NCBI GenBank assembly: GCA_963726715.1
Contig: CAVSDF010000014.1
Span: forward strand, 1 to 64,000
Length of the DNA: 64,000 nucleotides
Direction of reading: 5' to 3'
From: CAVSDF01 sp963726715
GTDB taxonomy: Bacteria > Bacteroidota > Rhodothermia > Rhodothermales > BA12
Part shown: positions 35,167 through 45,813 of the stretch, in pieces
Layout of the letters: each line of letters opens with the position of its first letter
Position numbering within the stretch: the stretch's first letter is position 1
Position numbers and translations under genes: made by a program
Notes under the pieces: model-generated
What the model was told of the DNA's origin: nothing
What the model saw: the letters and a program-made list of their open reading frames with translations, nothing else
The model's database searches: none

Positions 35167-38069
35167 TCAGAGCGTGAGGGAGAGGCCGAGCGAGACGGTC
35201 GTGCCGAGGCTCCGCGAGGTGTAGATGTAGTCCTCGCCCTTGAAGCGCAGCAGCTCGCGGTCGCGGGCGCCGAGGAGGTTCTTGGCCGAGAGCCGCACCG
35301 AGGCGCCGCCCGTCAGGCGCTGGCTCGCGGTGACGTCGAGGCTGTGGCGCGGCTGCTCGTAGGCGTCGGGCGTCGGGCCGTAGACGACTTCGCTGAGGCG
35401 CTCACCGAAGACGTTGTAGAAGACCGAGACCGCCCGCGAGCGGTCGCTGTAGGTCAGCTCGCCGTTGACGAGGAACGGCGACTGCCCGAAGAGCGGGCGC
35501 TGCGTGTCTGCGCTCGCGTCGTCGCGGCGGATGAGCGCGGCCTCGGTCGAGTCGATGTCGACGAAGCTGCGGATGAGCGAGACGTTGAGGCCGGGCTGGA
35601 GGCGGCGCCCGCGCCGAGATCGACCGCCCGGCGCGCTTCGAGTTCGAGGCCGTAGACGCGGCCCTCGGGCACGTTGCGGTTGGTGAAGCGCCGCGCGCCG
35701 ACATCGAAGACGCGCTCGATGGGGTTCTCGAGGCGCTTGCCGAAGAGGCTGACGGCGTAGAGGTCGCCGGGCCGCGCGAACCACTCGGCGCGCAGATCGA
35801 CGTTGTCGATGAGCGTCCGCTTGAGGTTCGGGTTGCCTTCGTAGAGGAAGTCGCCGATGAAGTCGAACGAGGCGAACGGCCCGAACTCGCGGAACGTGGG
35901 CCGCGCGAGCGTCCGCCCGTAGCCGACGCGCAGGTTGGCATTCTTGTAGACCTCGACGATGACGCCGAGCGCGGGCAGCAGGTCGCCGTTGCGCAGGCGG
36001 CCCGGCGCGAGCGTCGTGTCGAAGCTCGCCACGTCGAGCGCGGTCGTCTCGTAGCGCACGCCGCCGACGACGCGCACGCGGGGCATGACGAGGGCGTCGG
36101 CCATGGCGAAGGCCGCGCCGACGGAGCCGTCGCCGTCGTACGAGTTGCGGCGGTCGGTGCGGTCTTCGATGTAGTTGCCGAAGCACTTGCGCCCGGTCGC
36201 CGTCTCGCTCGTGATGCCGATGTTGCCCGCCGAGAAGAAGCGCTCGGCGTCGCCGTCGTAGCCGACGCTCGGGCAGCCGATCTGCGTCGACGTGAACGAG
36301 TACGTGTAGCGCTGCTCGCGGAACCGCCGGTCGGTGAACTGGCCGAAGAGGCCGGTCTTGAAGGTGCCGCGCACGCCGAGGGTGCGGTAGAGCGGGACCG
36401 AGAGGGCGATGTCGCCGGTGCGGGCGGTCTCGCGTCCGTTGCGGAAGAAGCGCGTCGGCTCGTCGTAGAGGGCGCGGTTGATGTTGTAGGAGGTGTCGGC
36501 GCCGTTGATCGTGAAGTCGTTCGAGAAGAAGCGCACGTCGGGCTCGTCCTGCTCGGTCGTGGCGAGCGAGCCGCGCCACTCGACGGTGATGTCGCTGCGG
36601 CGCCCGAAGGCGTGGCGCCCGCGCAGCTGCGCCGACCGCAGGCCGCGCTCGGCGAACTGCAGCGCGCGGCTCTCGAAGAACTCGTCGGTCGCTCGGCAGC
36701 TCCTGCGGCCACCGCCCGACGAGCGTCCGCGCGCGGCTCTCGGCGGCCTGCGTGCCGATGAGGCGCAGGCTGACGTCGTTGTTGCGGTTGAAGCGGAAGG
36801 CCGCCGTGCCGTAGAGGCCCCACGTGGCCTCCTCGGTGCCGCGAATGTCGGAGAGCTGCTGACCGGCCTGAAGCTTCGTGTCGGTCGCGGTCGAGTTGAT
36901 CAGGTACCAGCGGTTCTCCTGCCCGTCGTCGTAGGCCGAGGCGTCGGTGCGGTAGGAGACGCTGCCGAGGAGGCCGAGGCTTGCCGGTCGCCACCGAGCC
37001 GCAGGACATCGCCGCCGGACACCGCCAGGCTCGCGTTCGGACGCGCGGTGGCGGTCGTCGGCGAGAGGCCGGGCGAGAAGGCGCGGCTGTAGCGGTCGAG
37101 GAGCGCGGCCTTGGCGGCGTCGGAGCGGGCCTCCTGGAACGAGGGGATTTTCGGACTGCCGCGCAGGTCGGTGGGGAGCGCGCGGAGGCCGTTGTCGAAG
37201 CCGAGCCAGTCGGTGCCGCTCGACCGCTGCGCGAGGATCGTCGCGCCCGTCGCGCGGCTGTCGTAGCCGCCGGAGGTGGAGACGGTGAGGAAGCGTTTGT
37301 CCGGGTAGTCCTTCGTCGTCACATCGACGGCGCCGCCGGAGAAGTTGCCGGGGCGGTCGGGCGTGAAGGTCTTGCTCGTGACGACGTTGTCGAGCAGGCT
37401 CGACGGGATCAGGTCGAGCTGGAAGCTGCGGCGGTCGGGGTCGGCCGACGGCAGTTCGGCGCCGTTGAGCTGCGTCGAGACGTAGCGGTCGCCGAGCCCG
37501 CGCACGACGACGTAGCGCCCGCCGACGATGCTCGCGCCGGTGACGCGCTGCATGGCGTCGGCGACGTTGTTCGAGCCCGAGCGCCCGATGGCCTCCGACG
37601 AGATGGCGTCGGAGACGGCGAGCGAGCGCTGCCGGTTGGCGAGCAGGCTCGCCTCGGTGTTCTCGACCGCGCGAACCTCGACGACGAACTCGTTCAGGCC
37701 CACCTCGTCGGTGCCGAGCGTGATGTCGAGCGTGCGCGTCTGGCCCGCCGCGAGCGCGACGCCGGTGACGCGCTTGGTCGTGTAGCCGATGTAGGAGACG
37801 ACGACGGTGTAGGTGCCCGGCGGGATCGCCGTCACGCGGAAGCGCCCGTCGAGATCGGTGACGGCGCCGAGCACCGTGCCTTCGACGAGCACGTTGGCGC
37901 CGATGAGCGTCTCGCCGAGGTCGCCATCGACAACGACGCCGGTGAGCGTGGCGCCCTGGGCGAAGCCGGTGGAGGGAGCGGCCGCGGCGGCGAGGCCGAG
38001 CAAACAGGCGCACGCGGCGGCGTGGCGGGTGAGCCGTGCGAAACGGCGGAGGAGAGGCGCGAGGCGCAT
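35167..38069 (-). CDS. TonB-dependent outer-membrane receptor (three frame breaks)
   Basis: This outer-membrane transporter of about 967 residues starts with a signal peptide (AAACACLLGLAAAAAPSTGF). A carboxypeptidase-regulatory-like beta-sandwich (residues ~40-120, GVVVDGDLGETLIGANVLVE) is followed by the plug (AIGRSGSNNVADAMQRVTGA, GGRYVVVRGLGDRYVSTQLN) and the barrel, ending in an aromatic-poor terminal strand (TTVSLGLSLTL). The frame changes near 36980, 36695 and 35608, but peptide sense continues across each, so these look like single-base errors. I chose ATG at 38069. A PHO-like array starts 140 bases upstream and a T9SS gene follows. Uptake of a phosphorus-containing nutrient is a reasonable guess, not shown. 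Confidence 0.85.
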
Positions 38070-38207
38070 CGGGAGGGAGGGTGTGGGTGCATGGCACGCC
38101 CCGCGCATCGCGCTGCCAGACCGGATGCGTCTCGCAAGGCCGAGGCCTCGTCCGTCGCAGCGCCCCCGGAGGGCCTGGCGTACCGGTCCCCAAGGTTGCC
38201 CGCGCCC

Positions 38208-38251
38208 GTTACCGCTCTGTTATGCCCACTTTACCGCTGCATTACCGTCCA
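38208..38251 (-). promoter_or_regulatory. PHO-box-like array, four 11-nt direct repeats, upstream of the TonB receptor
   Basis: The units on the plus strand are GTTACCGCTCT / GTTATGCCCAC / TTTACCGCTGC / ATTACCGTCCA, with exact 11-nt spacing; the second unit is the weakest. The design and orientation match the array at 29551-29594. It lies 139 bases upstream of the receptor (minus) and 159 bases upstream of the divergent csbD gene (plus), so either or both could be controlled. Nothing else is evident in this 340-base gap. Confidence 0.68.
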
Positions 38252-38410
38252 GCTCTTCACCGCAGCCGCACACGCCTCCAAGACCGGCACGCCGCCCACG
38301 GCGGATACAGAAGGGTCACACACGGCGTCACAGCATCGTGAAGGTTCGCCGAAACCGCTTCCGCGCACCGCCCGTGAGACAGTCACCACTCACCCAAACC
38401 CCGCACCGCG

Positions 38411-38782
38411 ATGAACATGGACCCCGAACGTCAGCACGCCGAAGGCACCTGGGACAAGATCAAGGGAGGCGTCAAGGAAGCCGTCGGCGACGCGACCGAC
38501 AACCACAGCCTCGAAGCCGAGGGCCAGATGGACCAGATGAAGGGCAGCGCCAAGCATGTCGCGGGCGATGTCCGCGGCGGCGTCCGCGACGCGCTCGACT
38601 CGGGCGACACGACGCAGCACGGCGAGGGCCTCGTCGACCGCGCCGTCGGAAAGGTCAAGGAGGTCTTTGGCGACGCCACCGACAACGAGAGCCTCCAGGC
38701 CGAAGGCATGGCGCAGAACGCCGCCGGACACGCCAAGTCGGCCACGGGCAGCGTCCGCGACGACCTCGCCGACCGCGTCTGA
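38411..38782 (+). CDS. CsbD-family stress protein with duplicated domain
   Basis: This 123-residue, very hydrophilic protein consists of two CsbD repeats. Each has a GDATDN(H/E)SL(E/Q)AEG centre (residues ~25-40 and ~86-100) flanked by K/V/G-rich helices (KIKGGVKEAVG, RAVGKVKEVFG). Single-domain CsbD proteins (~60-70 residues) are general-stress proteins of unknown mechanism; a tandem duplication is less common. It is divergent from the TonB receptor across the PHO-like array. Confidence 0.9.
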   Translation: MNMDPERQHAEGTWDKIKGGVKEAVGDATDNHSLEAEGQMDQMKGSAKHVAGDVRGGVRDALDSGDTTQHGEGLVDRAVGKVKEVFGDATDNESLQAEGMAQNAAGHAKSATGSVRDDLADRV

Positions 38783-38889
38783 CCGCATTCGCACACCCGC
38801 GCCCCTCCGCCGCACTGCCGACGGGGGGGCGCGGTGCGTTTCGGCACCCTCGGCGCGCCCGATCTTCCCCTATCCATCGCCCCTGCCCC

Positions 38890-40189
38890 GTGACCTTCGC
38901 CGACGCCGAGCGCCTGCTCCTCGCCCTCCCGCGCTTCACCGCCGATGGCGCCGCGGCGCTCACGCCCGGACTCGACCGGATGCGCGCGATGCTCGCCGAA
39001 ACCGGCGATCCGCACCGCTGCGCGCCCGTCGTGCACGTCGCCGGAACCAACGGCAAGGGATCGACGGCGTCGTTCGCGGCGGCGGTGCTCGCGGCGAGCG
39101 GGTGGCGCGTCGGCCTCCACACGTCGCCGCATCTCTGGCACGTCGGCGAGCGGATGCGCGTCGATGGCGTGGCGGCAAGCGAGGCGTGGATTGCCGAGGC
39201 GGTCGCGCGGCGCGCCGATCTCTTCGCCCGCCACGCGCCGTCGTACTACGAGGCGACGCTTCTGCTGTCGTTCGAACGCTTTGCCGACGCGGCCGTCGAT
39301 GTGATGGTGATCGAAGTCGGCCTCGGCGGACGACTCGACGCGACGAACGTCGTCGATCCAGCCGTGACGGTCGTCACCGCGCTCGGCCTCGACCACACCG
39401 ACCTCCTCGGCCCGACGCTCGCGCACATCGCCCGCGAAAAGGGCGGCATCGCCAAGCCCGGCGTGCCGATGCTGACGCGCAACCAGCCCGGCGGCGCTTT
39501 CGAGGTGCTGCGCGAGACCGCCGAGGCCGCCGGTGCCCGCCTCGAAGACGTGACCGAGACGCTGTGGGTGGCGGGCGAACCGGGCGCGGAATCGTGGATG
39601 ACACCGCCGACGCGCGCCGAGGCGTGGGCGTACGAGGGCGTCCGCATCGGCCTCGACGGCGAGCACCAGCGCGTCAACGCGGCGCTCGGGCTGCGGGCGG
39701 CGGAGATCGTGGCGGGCGGTACCCTCGCCGCACACGCCGTACGCCGCGGCCTCGCCGACGTGCGGGAGATCGCGGGCCTTCGCGGCCGGATCGAGACGAT
39801 CCGCACCCGTCCGCGCGTCGTCGTCGACGTCTCGCACAACCCCGACGGCATCGCCGCCGCGCTCGCCGCCACCGAGCCGCTGCCGGGCGGGCGCCGCACC
39901 GTCGCCCTCGGGATGATGGCCGACAAAGACGTGGCGGCCGTCGCCCGGCTCGTTGCCGCGAGCGGATCGCGCGTCGTGCCCGTCGCCATCGACGACACCC
40001 CGCGCGCCCTCGCACCCGGCGCCCTCGCCGCCGTCCTCACCGCTGCCGGTACCGATGTGGCCGCCCCCTCGACCGTCGCCGACGTGATCGCCGCCTTCGA
40101 GATGACCGCCAGCGACACCGACGTGCTGCTCGTCGCCGGGGTCGTTCCTCGTCGCCGCCCAGGTGCCGCGCGAGGCGTTCGGCGGGTGA
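38890..40189 (+). CDS. folC: Bifunctional folylpolyglutamate synthase / dihydrofolate synthase (one frame break)
   Basis: FolC adds glutamate to dihydropteroate and to reduced folates. This protein has about 432 residues. The Mur-ligase-type P-loop is VHVAGTNGKGSTASF (~45-60), followed by HTSPHLWHVGERM, VIEVGLGGRLDATNVV, ALGLDHTDLLGPTLAHIARE and the C-terminal domain motif VVVDVSHNPDGIAAAL. The GTG at 38890 gives the normal N-terminus. Near 40140 one extra G shifts the frame; removing it gives the proper end (AGSFLVAAQVPREAFGG, stop at 40187-40189). Without the correction the frame runs on into a dispersed repeat. Confidence 0.92.
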
Positions 40190-40588
40190 GCGGCGGCGCG
40201 GGGCGTGCGCCGGGCCGTTGGCTTCTGCATCGGATCCTCCGACCTGTCAGTTCGAGGAGCAAAGCGACGTGGCAATGTGGCAATCCGGCTCGACCGCGCC
40301 CTGAACGACGAGATTGCCGCGCTGCGCTCGCAATGACAGCGCGGGTCTGGAGCAACCAGAGTTAAAACGGAACAGCCCCGCCGAGCGTGCGGGCGCGCCT
40401 GCGCGGCCCGGTGGGGAACCGTGGATGTGCGGGTGGCGCTTAACGGCCGTCGCGCGCAGGCTCTTTGGCCGTGCCGCGGCGGCGCGTTCGAGCGTGGCTT
40501 CCCGGCCCGTCTCCGCGCCGAGGCCCCTTTCCAGACCGTCTGCCGCCCCGCCCTCTGCTGGCCGCGACGCCCTTCCCGTTCTCCCCGG
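40190..40588. other. Gap between folC and rho, mostly a dispersed repeat
   Basis: About 400 bases without a gene. It contains repeat copy 2 (40245-40338) and then GC-rich DNA leading to rho. In-frame translation upstream of rho from 40421 is not conserved. The rho promoter is presumably here, but I see no clear -35/-10 pair. Confidence 0.5.
40245..40338. repeat. Palindromic dispersed repeat (REP/MITE-like), copy 2
   Basis: The left end (TGTCAGTTCGAGG) and right end (CGCAATGACA) are related to copy 1 at 29718-29810, with the same inner pair GGCAATCCGG / GATTGCCGCG and the shared GCTGCGCTC next to the right end. It follows folC directly. Confidence 0.78.
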
Positions 40589-43250
40589 ATGAAGATCAGC
40601 GATCTTCAAGAGCTGCCCGACGACGCGCTCCACGCCCAGGCCCGCAAGGCCGGCATCGACCCGGCCGATTTCTCGCGCCAGGATCTCGTCTACGTCGTCC
40701 TCGAAGCCAGCGCCGAGCGCCAGGCCGCCCCACCCCGCCGCACGCGCGCCGCCGCCGCCGCCGACCCGGACGCCGTGCCCGTCGAACCGACGCCGGTCAA
40801 GCGCCGAAACCGCCGCAGCAAGGCCGAAATCGACGCCGAACGCGCCGCCTCGGCAGGCAGCGACGCTGCCGAAACGCCCGCGCCGAAGACGCCGCGCGCC
40901 ACGAAGAAATCGAAAGCCGCCGACGCGCCGGTCACTGCGCCCGACGCCGACACGTCCGCCGCCGACGGCTTCGCCTTCTCGATCGTCGATGCCGACGCCG
41001 CGCCGCCTGCCAAGCGGACGCGCCGCACAAAGGCCCAGATGGAAGCCGACCGCGCCGCCGAGGAAACCGGCACCCGCGCCACCGACACGTCTGCGAGCAG
41101 CCCCGACGCCGAGTCGCGCGACCACAAGCCAGACGCCAGCCCGGCCGACGACAGCCCGAGAGGCGACGCAGGTGACAGCCCGAACGGCGATGCGGGCGAC
41201 GAGGCCCCGTCCGGGCGTCGCAAGCGCCGCAGCCGCGTCGAGCGCATCGACCTCCGCTCGCTTGACGGCGACGAAGGCGGTGGCGACGGCAATGGGCGCG
41301 ACGACGGCACCGGGGGCGCCGACCGGGACGGCAGGACCCCGAACGGCACCGACGACCGCGCCTCCGGGTTCACGGGTGGCGACGAAACCGTCTCCATCCC
41401 CCTCGCTCTCCCCGCCCCGCGCGCAGGCAACCTCGCCTCCCACGGCGCCAAGGGCAAGCCTGCGTCTGGCGGCGGCTCGGGCAAACCCGGCACCGGCAAA
41501 CCCGACGCGGGCACGTCCGATTCCCCGAGATCCGACGCCGATTCGGATGGCGAGGACGGACACAAGAAGAAGCGCCGCCGCGGACGCCGAGGACGGGGCC
41601 GCGACCGTGACGACGAGGGCGACGACAGCAGCGCCCCGACATCCGCGCCGAACGCCGGAGCCTCGCCCGGCAAAGACCGCGACGAGCGCCCCCGTCCGGA
41701 CGGACAGCGCCCCGACGGCCCCCGCTCCGACGGTCCGCAACGCCCCGACGGCCCGCGCCGCGACGAGCGTCCGCGCCCCGACGGCCCCCGCTCCGACGGT
41801 CCGCAGCGTCCTGACGGGCCGCGCCGTGAGCCACGCGAGGACCGCCGCGACGGTCCGCGCGGCGGTGGCGACGGGCAACGCCGCGGCCCGGACACGCGCA
41901 TCGAGCGCGAGCGTCCGGTGCTGCGGATGGAGGAGCGCGGGCAGCTCGAACGCCGCCCCGACCCCGCGTCGGACTTCCTGAAGGCCGAGCGCCAGCTCAC
42001 GCGCGAGCTTCCGCGCCGCCGCGATCTCGACGCGATGACGCCCGAGCAGCGCGCCCGCTACGACGAGCGCCGCCGCGCCCTCTACGACGGCCTCCCCGGC
42101 TACGCCGCCGACTTCGACGCCCGCGCCTTCGAGCCGCTGCCGCTGATCGTCCGCACCGGCGTGCTCGAGATCGGCAAGCCCGGCTACGGCTTCCTCCGCA
42201 GCGCCGAGTACAACTACCTGCCCTCGCCCGACGACATCCTCGTCACCGCCGAGCAGATCAAGGCCAACGCCCTCCGCTTCGGCGACACCATCGAGGCCGA
42301 CGTGCGCCCGCCGCGCGAGGACGAGCGCTTCTTCACCCTCGCCAACGTCCGCACCGTCGCCGGGAAGACGCCCGAGGAGATGGAGGAGCGGACGCCGTTC
42401 GAGTACCTGACGCCCTACTTCCCGACCGAGCGGCTGCGCCTCGAAACGACGACGGCGGAGATCTCCGGGCGCATCCTCGACCTCTTCGCGCCCATCGGCA
42501 AGGGCCAGCGCGGCCTCATCGTCGCGCAGCCGAAGGTCGGCAAGACCGTGCTCGCTGCAGAAGATCGCCGCCGCGATCCGCACGAACCACCCGGAGATCA
42601 CGCTCATCGTGCTCCTCGTGGACGAGCGCCCCGAGGAGGTCACCGACTTCCAGCGCAACGTCGATGCCGAGGTCATCGCCTCGACCTTCGACCGCCCGCC
42701 GGACCAGCACGTGGCCGTCGCCGACATGGTGATCGAGAAGGCCAAGCGCCTCGTCGAGGCCGGTCAGGACGTGGTGATCTTGCTGGACTCGATCACGCGC
42801 CTGGCCCGCGCCCACAACGCCGTCGCGCCCGACAAAGGCCGGACGATGTCGGGCGGCATCGAGGCGAGCGCGCTTCGGGGCCCGAAGAAGTTCTTCGGCG
42901 CGGCCCGCAACGTCGAGGAAGGCGGCTCGCTCACGATCATCGGCACCGCCCTCGTCGACACCGGCTCCAAGATGGACGAGGTGATCTTCGAGGAGTTCAA
43001 GGGGACGGGCAACATGGAGCTCGTGCTCGACCGCGCGCTCGCCGACCGCCGCGTCTTCCCGGCCATCAACGCGGTGCGCTCGGGCACGCGGCGCGAGGAG
43101 CTGCTCATCCCGGCGCACCAGCTGCCGCGCCTCTACATCCTCCGCAAGATCCTCTCGGACATGGAGCCCGAGCGCGCCATGCAATTCCTCATCGACCGCA
43201 TGAAGGTCGCCCGCTCGAACGACGAGTTCCTGATCGTGATGAACAGCTGA
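40589..43250 (+). CDS. rho: Transcription termination factor Rho with large N-terminal insertion (one frame break)
   Basis: Rho is the RNA-dependent ATPase/helicase that ends transcription. It is about 886 residues here against ~420 in E. coli. The N-terminal domain (MKISDLQELPDDALHAQARK) is followed by a ~430-residue insertion rich in Arg, Asp, Pro and Gly, including 22-residue repeats (RPDGPRSDGPQ). The RNA-binding OB fold (GVLEIGKPGYGFLRSAEYNY) starts at ~525. The ATPase has P-loop QPKVGKT (~650), DERPEEVTDFQRNV, Walker B DVVILLDSITRLARAHN and the Q/R-loop region GALVDTGSKMDEVI-like. At about 42552 CTCGCTGCAG should read CTGCTGCAG (VLLQKIAAAI): one extra base breaks the frame. Rho is usually essential, so an error is likely. 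Confidence 0.93.
41708..41839 (+). repeat. 66-bp tandem repeat inside the rho insertion
   Basis: The block starting at 41708 (CGCCCCGACGGCCCCCGCTC) recurs at 41774 with an offset of 66 bases, an exact multiple of three, so it repeats 22 residues (RPDGPRSDGPQRPDGPRR...) in frame. A partial shorter unit precedes it. Copy number could vary by slippage. Confidence 0.75.
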
Positions 43251-43284
43251 CGCGTGTCCTCTCGCTCATGCGCCCCGTTCTTCC

Positions 43285-43327
43285 GCAAAACGCCCGCCCC
43301 CGAGTCTTTCGGAGGCGGGCGTTTTGC
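43285..43327. terminator. Bidirectional terminator between rho and the cytochrome gene
   Basis: A 14-bp perfect inverted repeat (GCAAAACGCCCGCC, 43285-43298, with 43314-43327) has AAAA on one side and TTTT on the other. It serves the convergent genes rho (plus) and the diheme lipoprotein (minus). Confidence 0.88.
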
Positions 43328-43353
43328 CGGGATGCGGGGGGCTCTGCGCGGCC

Positions 43354-43887
43354 TCACTTCGGCTGCGTCTCCGGGTGTTCGCCGCCGCGGTGGCAGGTCC
43401 AGCACGTGACGCGCGTCTCCACGCGGCCCGAGGCGGCGTCCATCTCGGCGTTGAGCGCCGCCGTCATGCGCGCCATGTGGCGGGCGACTTCCTTCTCGTG
43501 CTTCTGCTCCGACGCCCACTGCCCGCCGACGTGGCAGCCGGTGCAGCTGACGCCGAGCGAGCGGTTGAAGCCCGCCATCGTGTTGAGCAGCTCGTCGGCG
43601 GTGAGGGTGCGGAAGACCTGCACGTTCTCGAAGACCTCGGTGGCCGGCAGGGCCGTGCGCGCCCCGAGCGACGCGCGGAGGCCGGCGATGGGACGCGGCA
43701 CCTCGGCTCCCGGTCCGGGCGAGACGGCGCCGGTGACGACGAGCGGCGGCGCGGCGGGCGGCGCCGGTGCCACGGACGGCGACGACGCAGACGGCGAGGC
43801 GGACGGGCGGGCGTTCTGGCAGCCGATGGCACCGGCGCCGAGCGCGACGGTGAGGCCAAGGGCAAGGAGCGGGGCGAAACGGCGCAT
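43354..43887 (-). CDS. Diheme c-type cytochrome lipoprotein, reaction-centre-cytochrome-like
   Basis: This 177-residue protein has a lipoprotein signal peptide with lipobox (LGAGAIGC, Cys at ~23), then a Ser/Pro/Ala linker, then a helical domain with two C-x-x-C-H heme sites: SCTGCHVGG and TCWTCHRGG. The surrounding motifs (VFENVQVFRTLTADELLNTM, GFNRSLGVSCTGCH) resemble the small cytochrome family annotated as photosynthetic reaction-centre cytochrome c subunit, which is common in non-phototrophs. It would be membrane-anchored in the periplasm and carry electrons; the partner is unknown. No photosynthesis genes are present. Confidence 0.87.
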   Translation of the reverse strand: MRRFAPLLALGLTVALGAGAIGCQNARPSASPSASSPSVAPAPPAAPPLVVTGAVSPGPGAEVPRPIAGLRASLGARTALPATEVFENVQVFRTLTADELLNTMAGFNRSLGVSCTGCHVGGQWASEQKHEKEVARHMARMTAALNAEMDAASGRVETRVTCWTCHRGGEHPETQPK

Positions 43888-44064
43888 GGAGATTCGGGAG
43901 TGTGTGAATGGGAGGGCAGACGCCCGAACGTACCCCGGCGCGCCGTCTGGCGCAAGCCCCTGCGCTCGGCAGCCGCTCGGCTCTCCGCTTCGCCAACGCT
44001 TCGGCGCCGCGCGTTGCGCCGACCGCCGCCCACGCGCGTTCTTGGGCCGAACGCCCCGACATCG

Positions 44065-45685
44065 ATGCCCGACTCCACGCCCAGCGCCGCGCCCACGCCT
44101 CCCGAGCGCCCCCTCACCGAGCAGCAGCAGCAGCGCCGCCAGAACCGACGCGAACTCGAAGCCGACTTCGGCATCGACGCCTTCCCCGCCCACGGCTGGG
44201 ACGTCACCGCCCGCGCCGCCGACATCCTCGCCGCCTTCGACGACACCGCCCACGGCCTCGCCGAGGGGCAGGACACGAACGAAGGCCCGTACCGCGTCTC
44301 GATTGCCGGGCGCGTCATGAGCGTGCGCGTCATGGGCAAGGCTGCGTTTCTGCACGTGCGCGACGCGAGCGGCCAGATCCAGGTCTACGTCCGCCGCGAC
44401 GACATCGGCGCCGATCTCTACAACGCGCTCGTCAAGAAGCGACTCGACCTCGGCGACATCGTCGGCGTCGAGGGCGCGGTGTTTCGGACGCGGATGGGCG
44501 AGGTGTCGGTGCACGCGGCGCGGCTCGTGCTCCTCGCCAAGGCGCTCAGCCCGCTGCCCGTCGAGAAGGAGGTCGTCGATGCCGGGACGGGCGAGGCGCG
44601 CGTCTTCAACGAGGTCACCGACAAGGAATTCCGCTACCGGCAGCGCTACGCCGACATGGCCATCCACCCCGACGTGCGCCGCGTGTTCGTGCAGCGCGCC
44701 CGCATGGTGAGTGCCATACGCAGCTTCCTCGACGAACGCGGGTACATCGAGGTCGAGACGCCTGCCCTCCAGCCGCTCTACGGCGGCGCCGCCGCGCGGC
44801 CCTTCACGACGCACCACAACGCGCTCGACATGCCGCTCTTCCTGCGCATCGCCGACGAGCTCTACCTCAAGCGCTGCATCGTCGGCGGCTTCGACGGCGT
44901 CTACGAGATCGCCAAGGACTTCCGCAACGAGGGCCTCTCGCGGTTTCACAACCCGGAGTTCACGATGCTCGAACTCTACGTGGCCTACAAGGACTACGCG
45001 TGGATGATGGACCTCGTCGAGGAGATGGTCGAGCACGTCGCCCGAACGCTCCACGGCACCACCGACGTCACGCTCCGCACGCCCGACGGCCCGGACGGGC
45101 AGCGGCGGCGAGACGCACACCGTCTCGTTCCAGCGTCCGTGGGCCCGCGTTCCGCTCTTCGACGCCATCGAGCAGCGCACCGGCTTTGCGCTCCGCGGCA
45201 AGAGCCGCGACGAGGTCGCCGAGGCGGCCCGCGCGGTCGGCATCGAGGTGGATGCGTCGATGGGGACCGGCAAGCTGCTCGACGAGATCTTCGGCGAGTG
45301 CGTCGAGCCGACGCTCATCCAGCCGACGTTCATCACCGACTACCCGGTCGAGCTCTCGCCGCTCGCCAAGCGCCACCGCAGCGAGGACGGCCTCGTCGAG
45401 CGCTTCGAGGCCATCGTCGGCGGCAAGGAGATCTGCAACGCGTTCTCCGAACTCAACGACCCCGACGAGCAGCGCGCCCGCTTCGACGACCAGAACCGCC
45501 TCAAGCGCGGCGGCGACGACGAGGCGATGCCCCTCGACGAGGACTTCCTCCGCGCCCTCGACTACGGGATGCCGCCAACTGCCGGTCTCGGCATCGGCAT
45601 CGACCGCCTGGCGATGCTCATGACCGGCCAGTCGTCGATCCGCGACGTGATCCTGTTTCCGCTGTTGCGCCCGGAGGAGGGGTGA
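44065..45685 (+). CDS. lysS: Lysyl-tRNA synthetase, class II (one frame break)
   Basis: LysRS charges tRNA-Lys. It has about 539 residues. The anticodon-binding OB domain (residues ~75-180; KAAFLHVRDASGQIQVYVR) is followed by the class II core: motif 1 region (FLDERGYIEVETPALQPLYG), motif 2 (FRNEGLSRFHNPEFTMLELY) and motif 3 (GLGIGIDRLAMLMTG). Near 45098, GACGGGCAGCGGCGGCGAG should lose one G to read DGSGGETHTVSFQRPW; the second half then continues to 45685. An essential gene broken this way points to a sequence error. The first ~35 residues are a Gln/Arg-rich leader (LTEQQQQRRQNRRE). Confidence 0.94.
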
Positions 45686-45813
45686 GGCGACGGGTTGGTG
45701 AGGGGATGGGAGGGCGAGGGACCGACCGGTGAGACTGGCGTCGTTTTTGTGTGAGCGCGCTGGTCTCTGTGCGCCCGTCTCCGGCGCGCTCGCCGTCCTT
45801 CGTTTTCCGCCCG

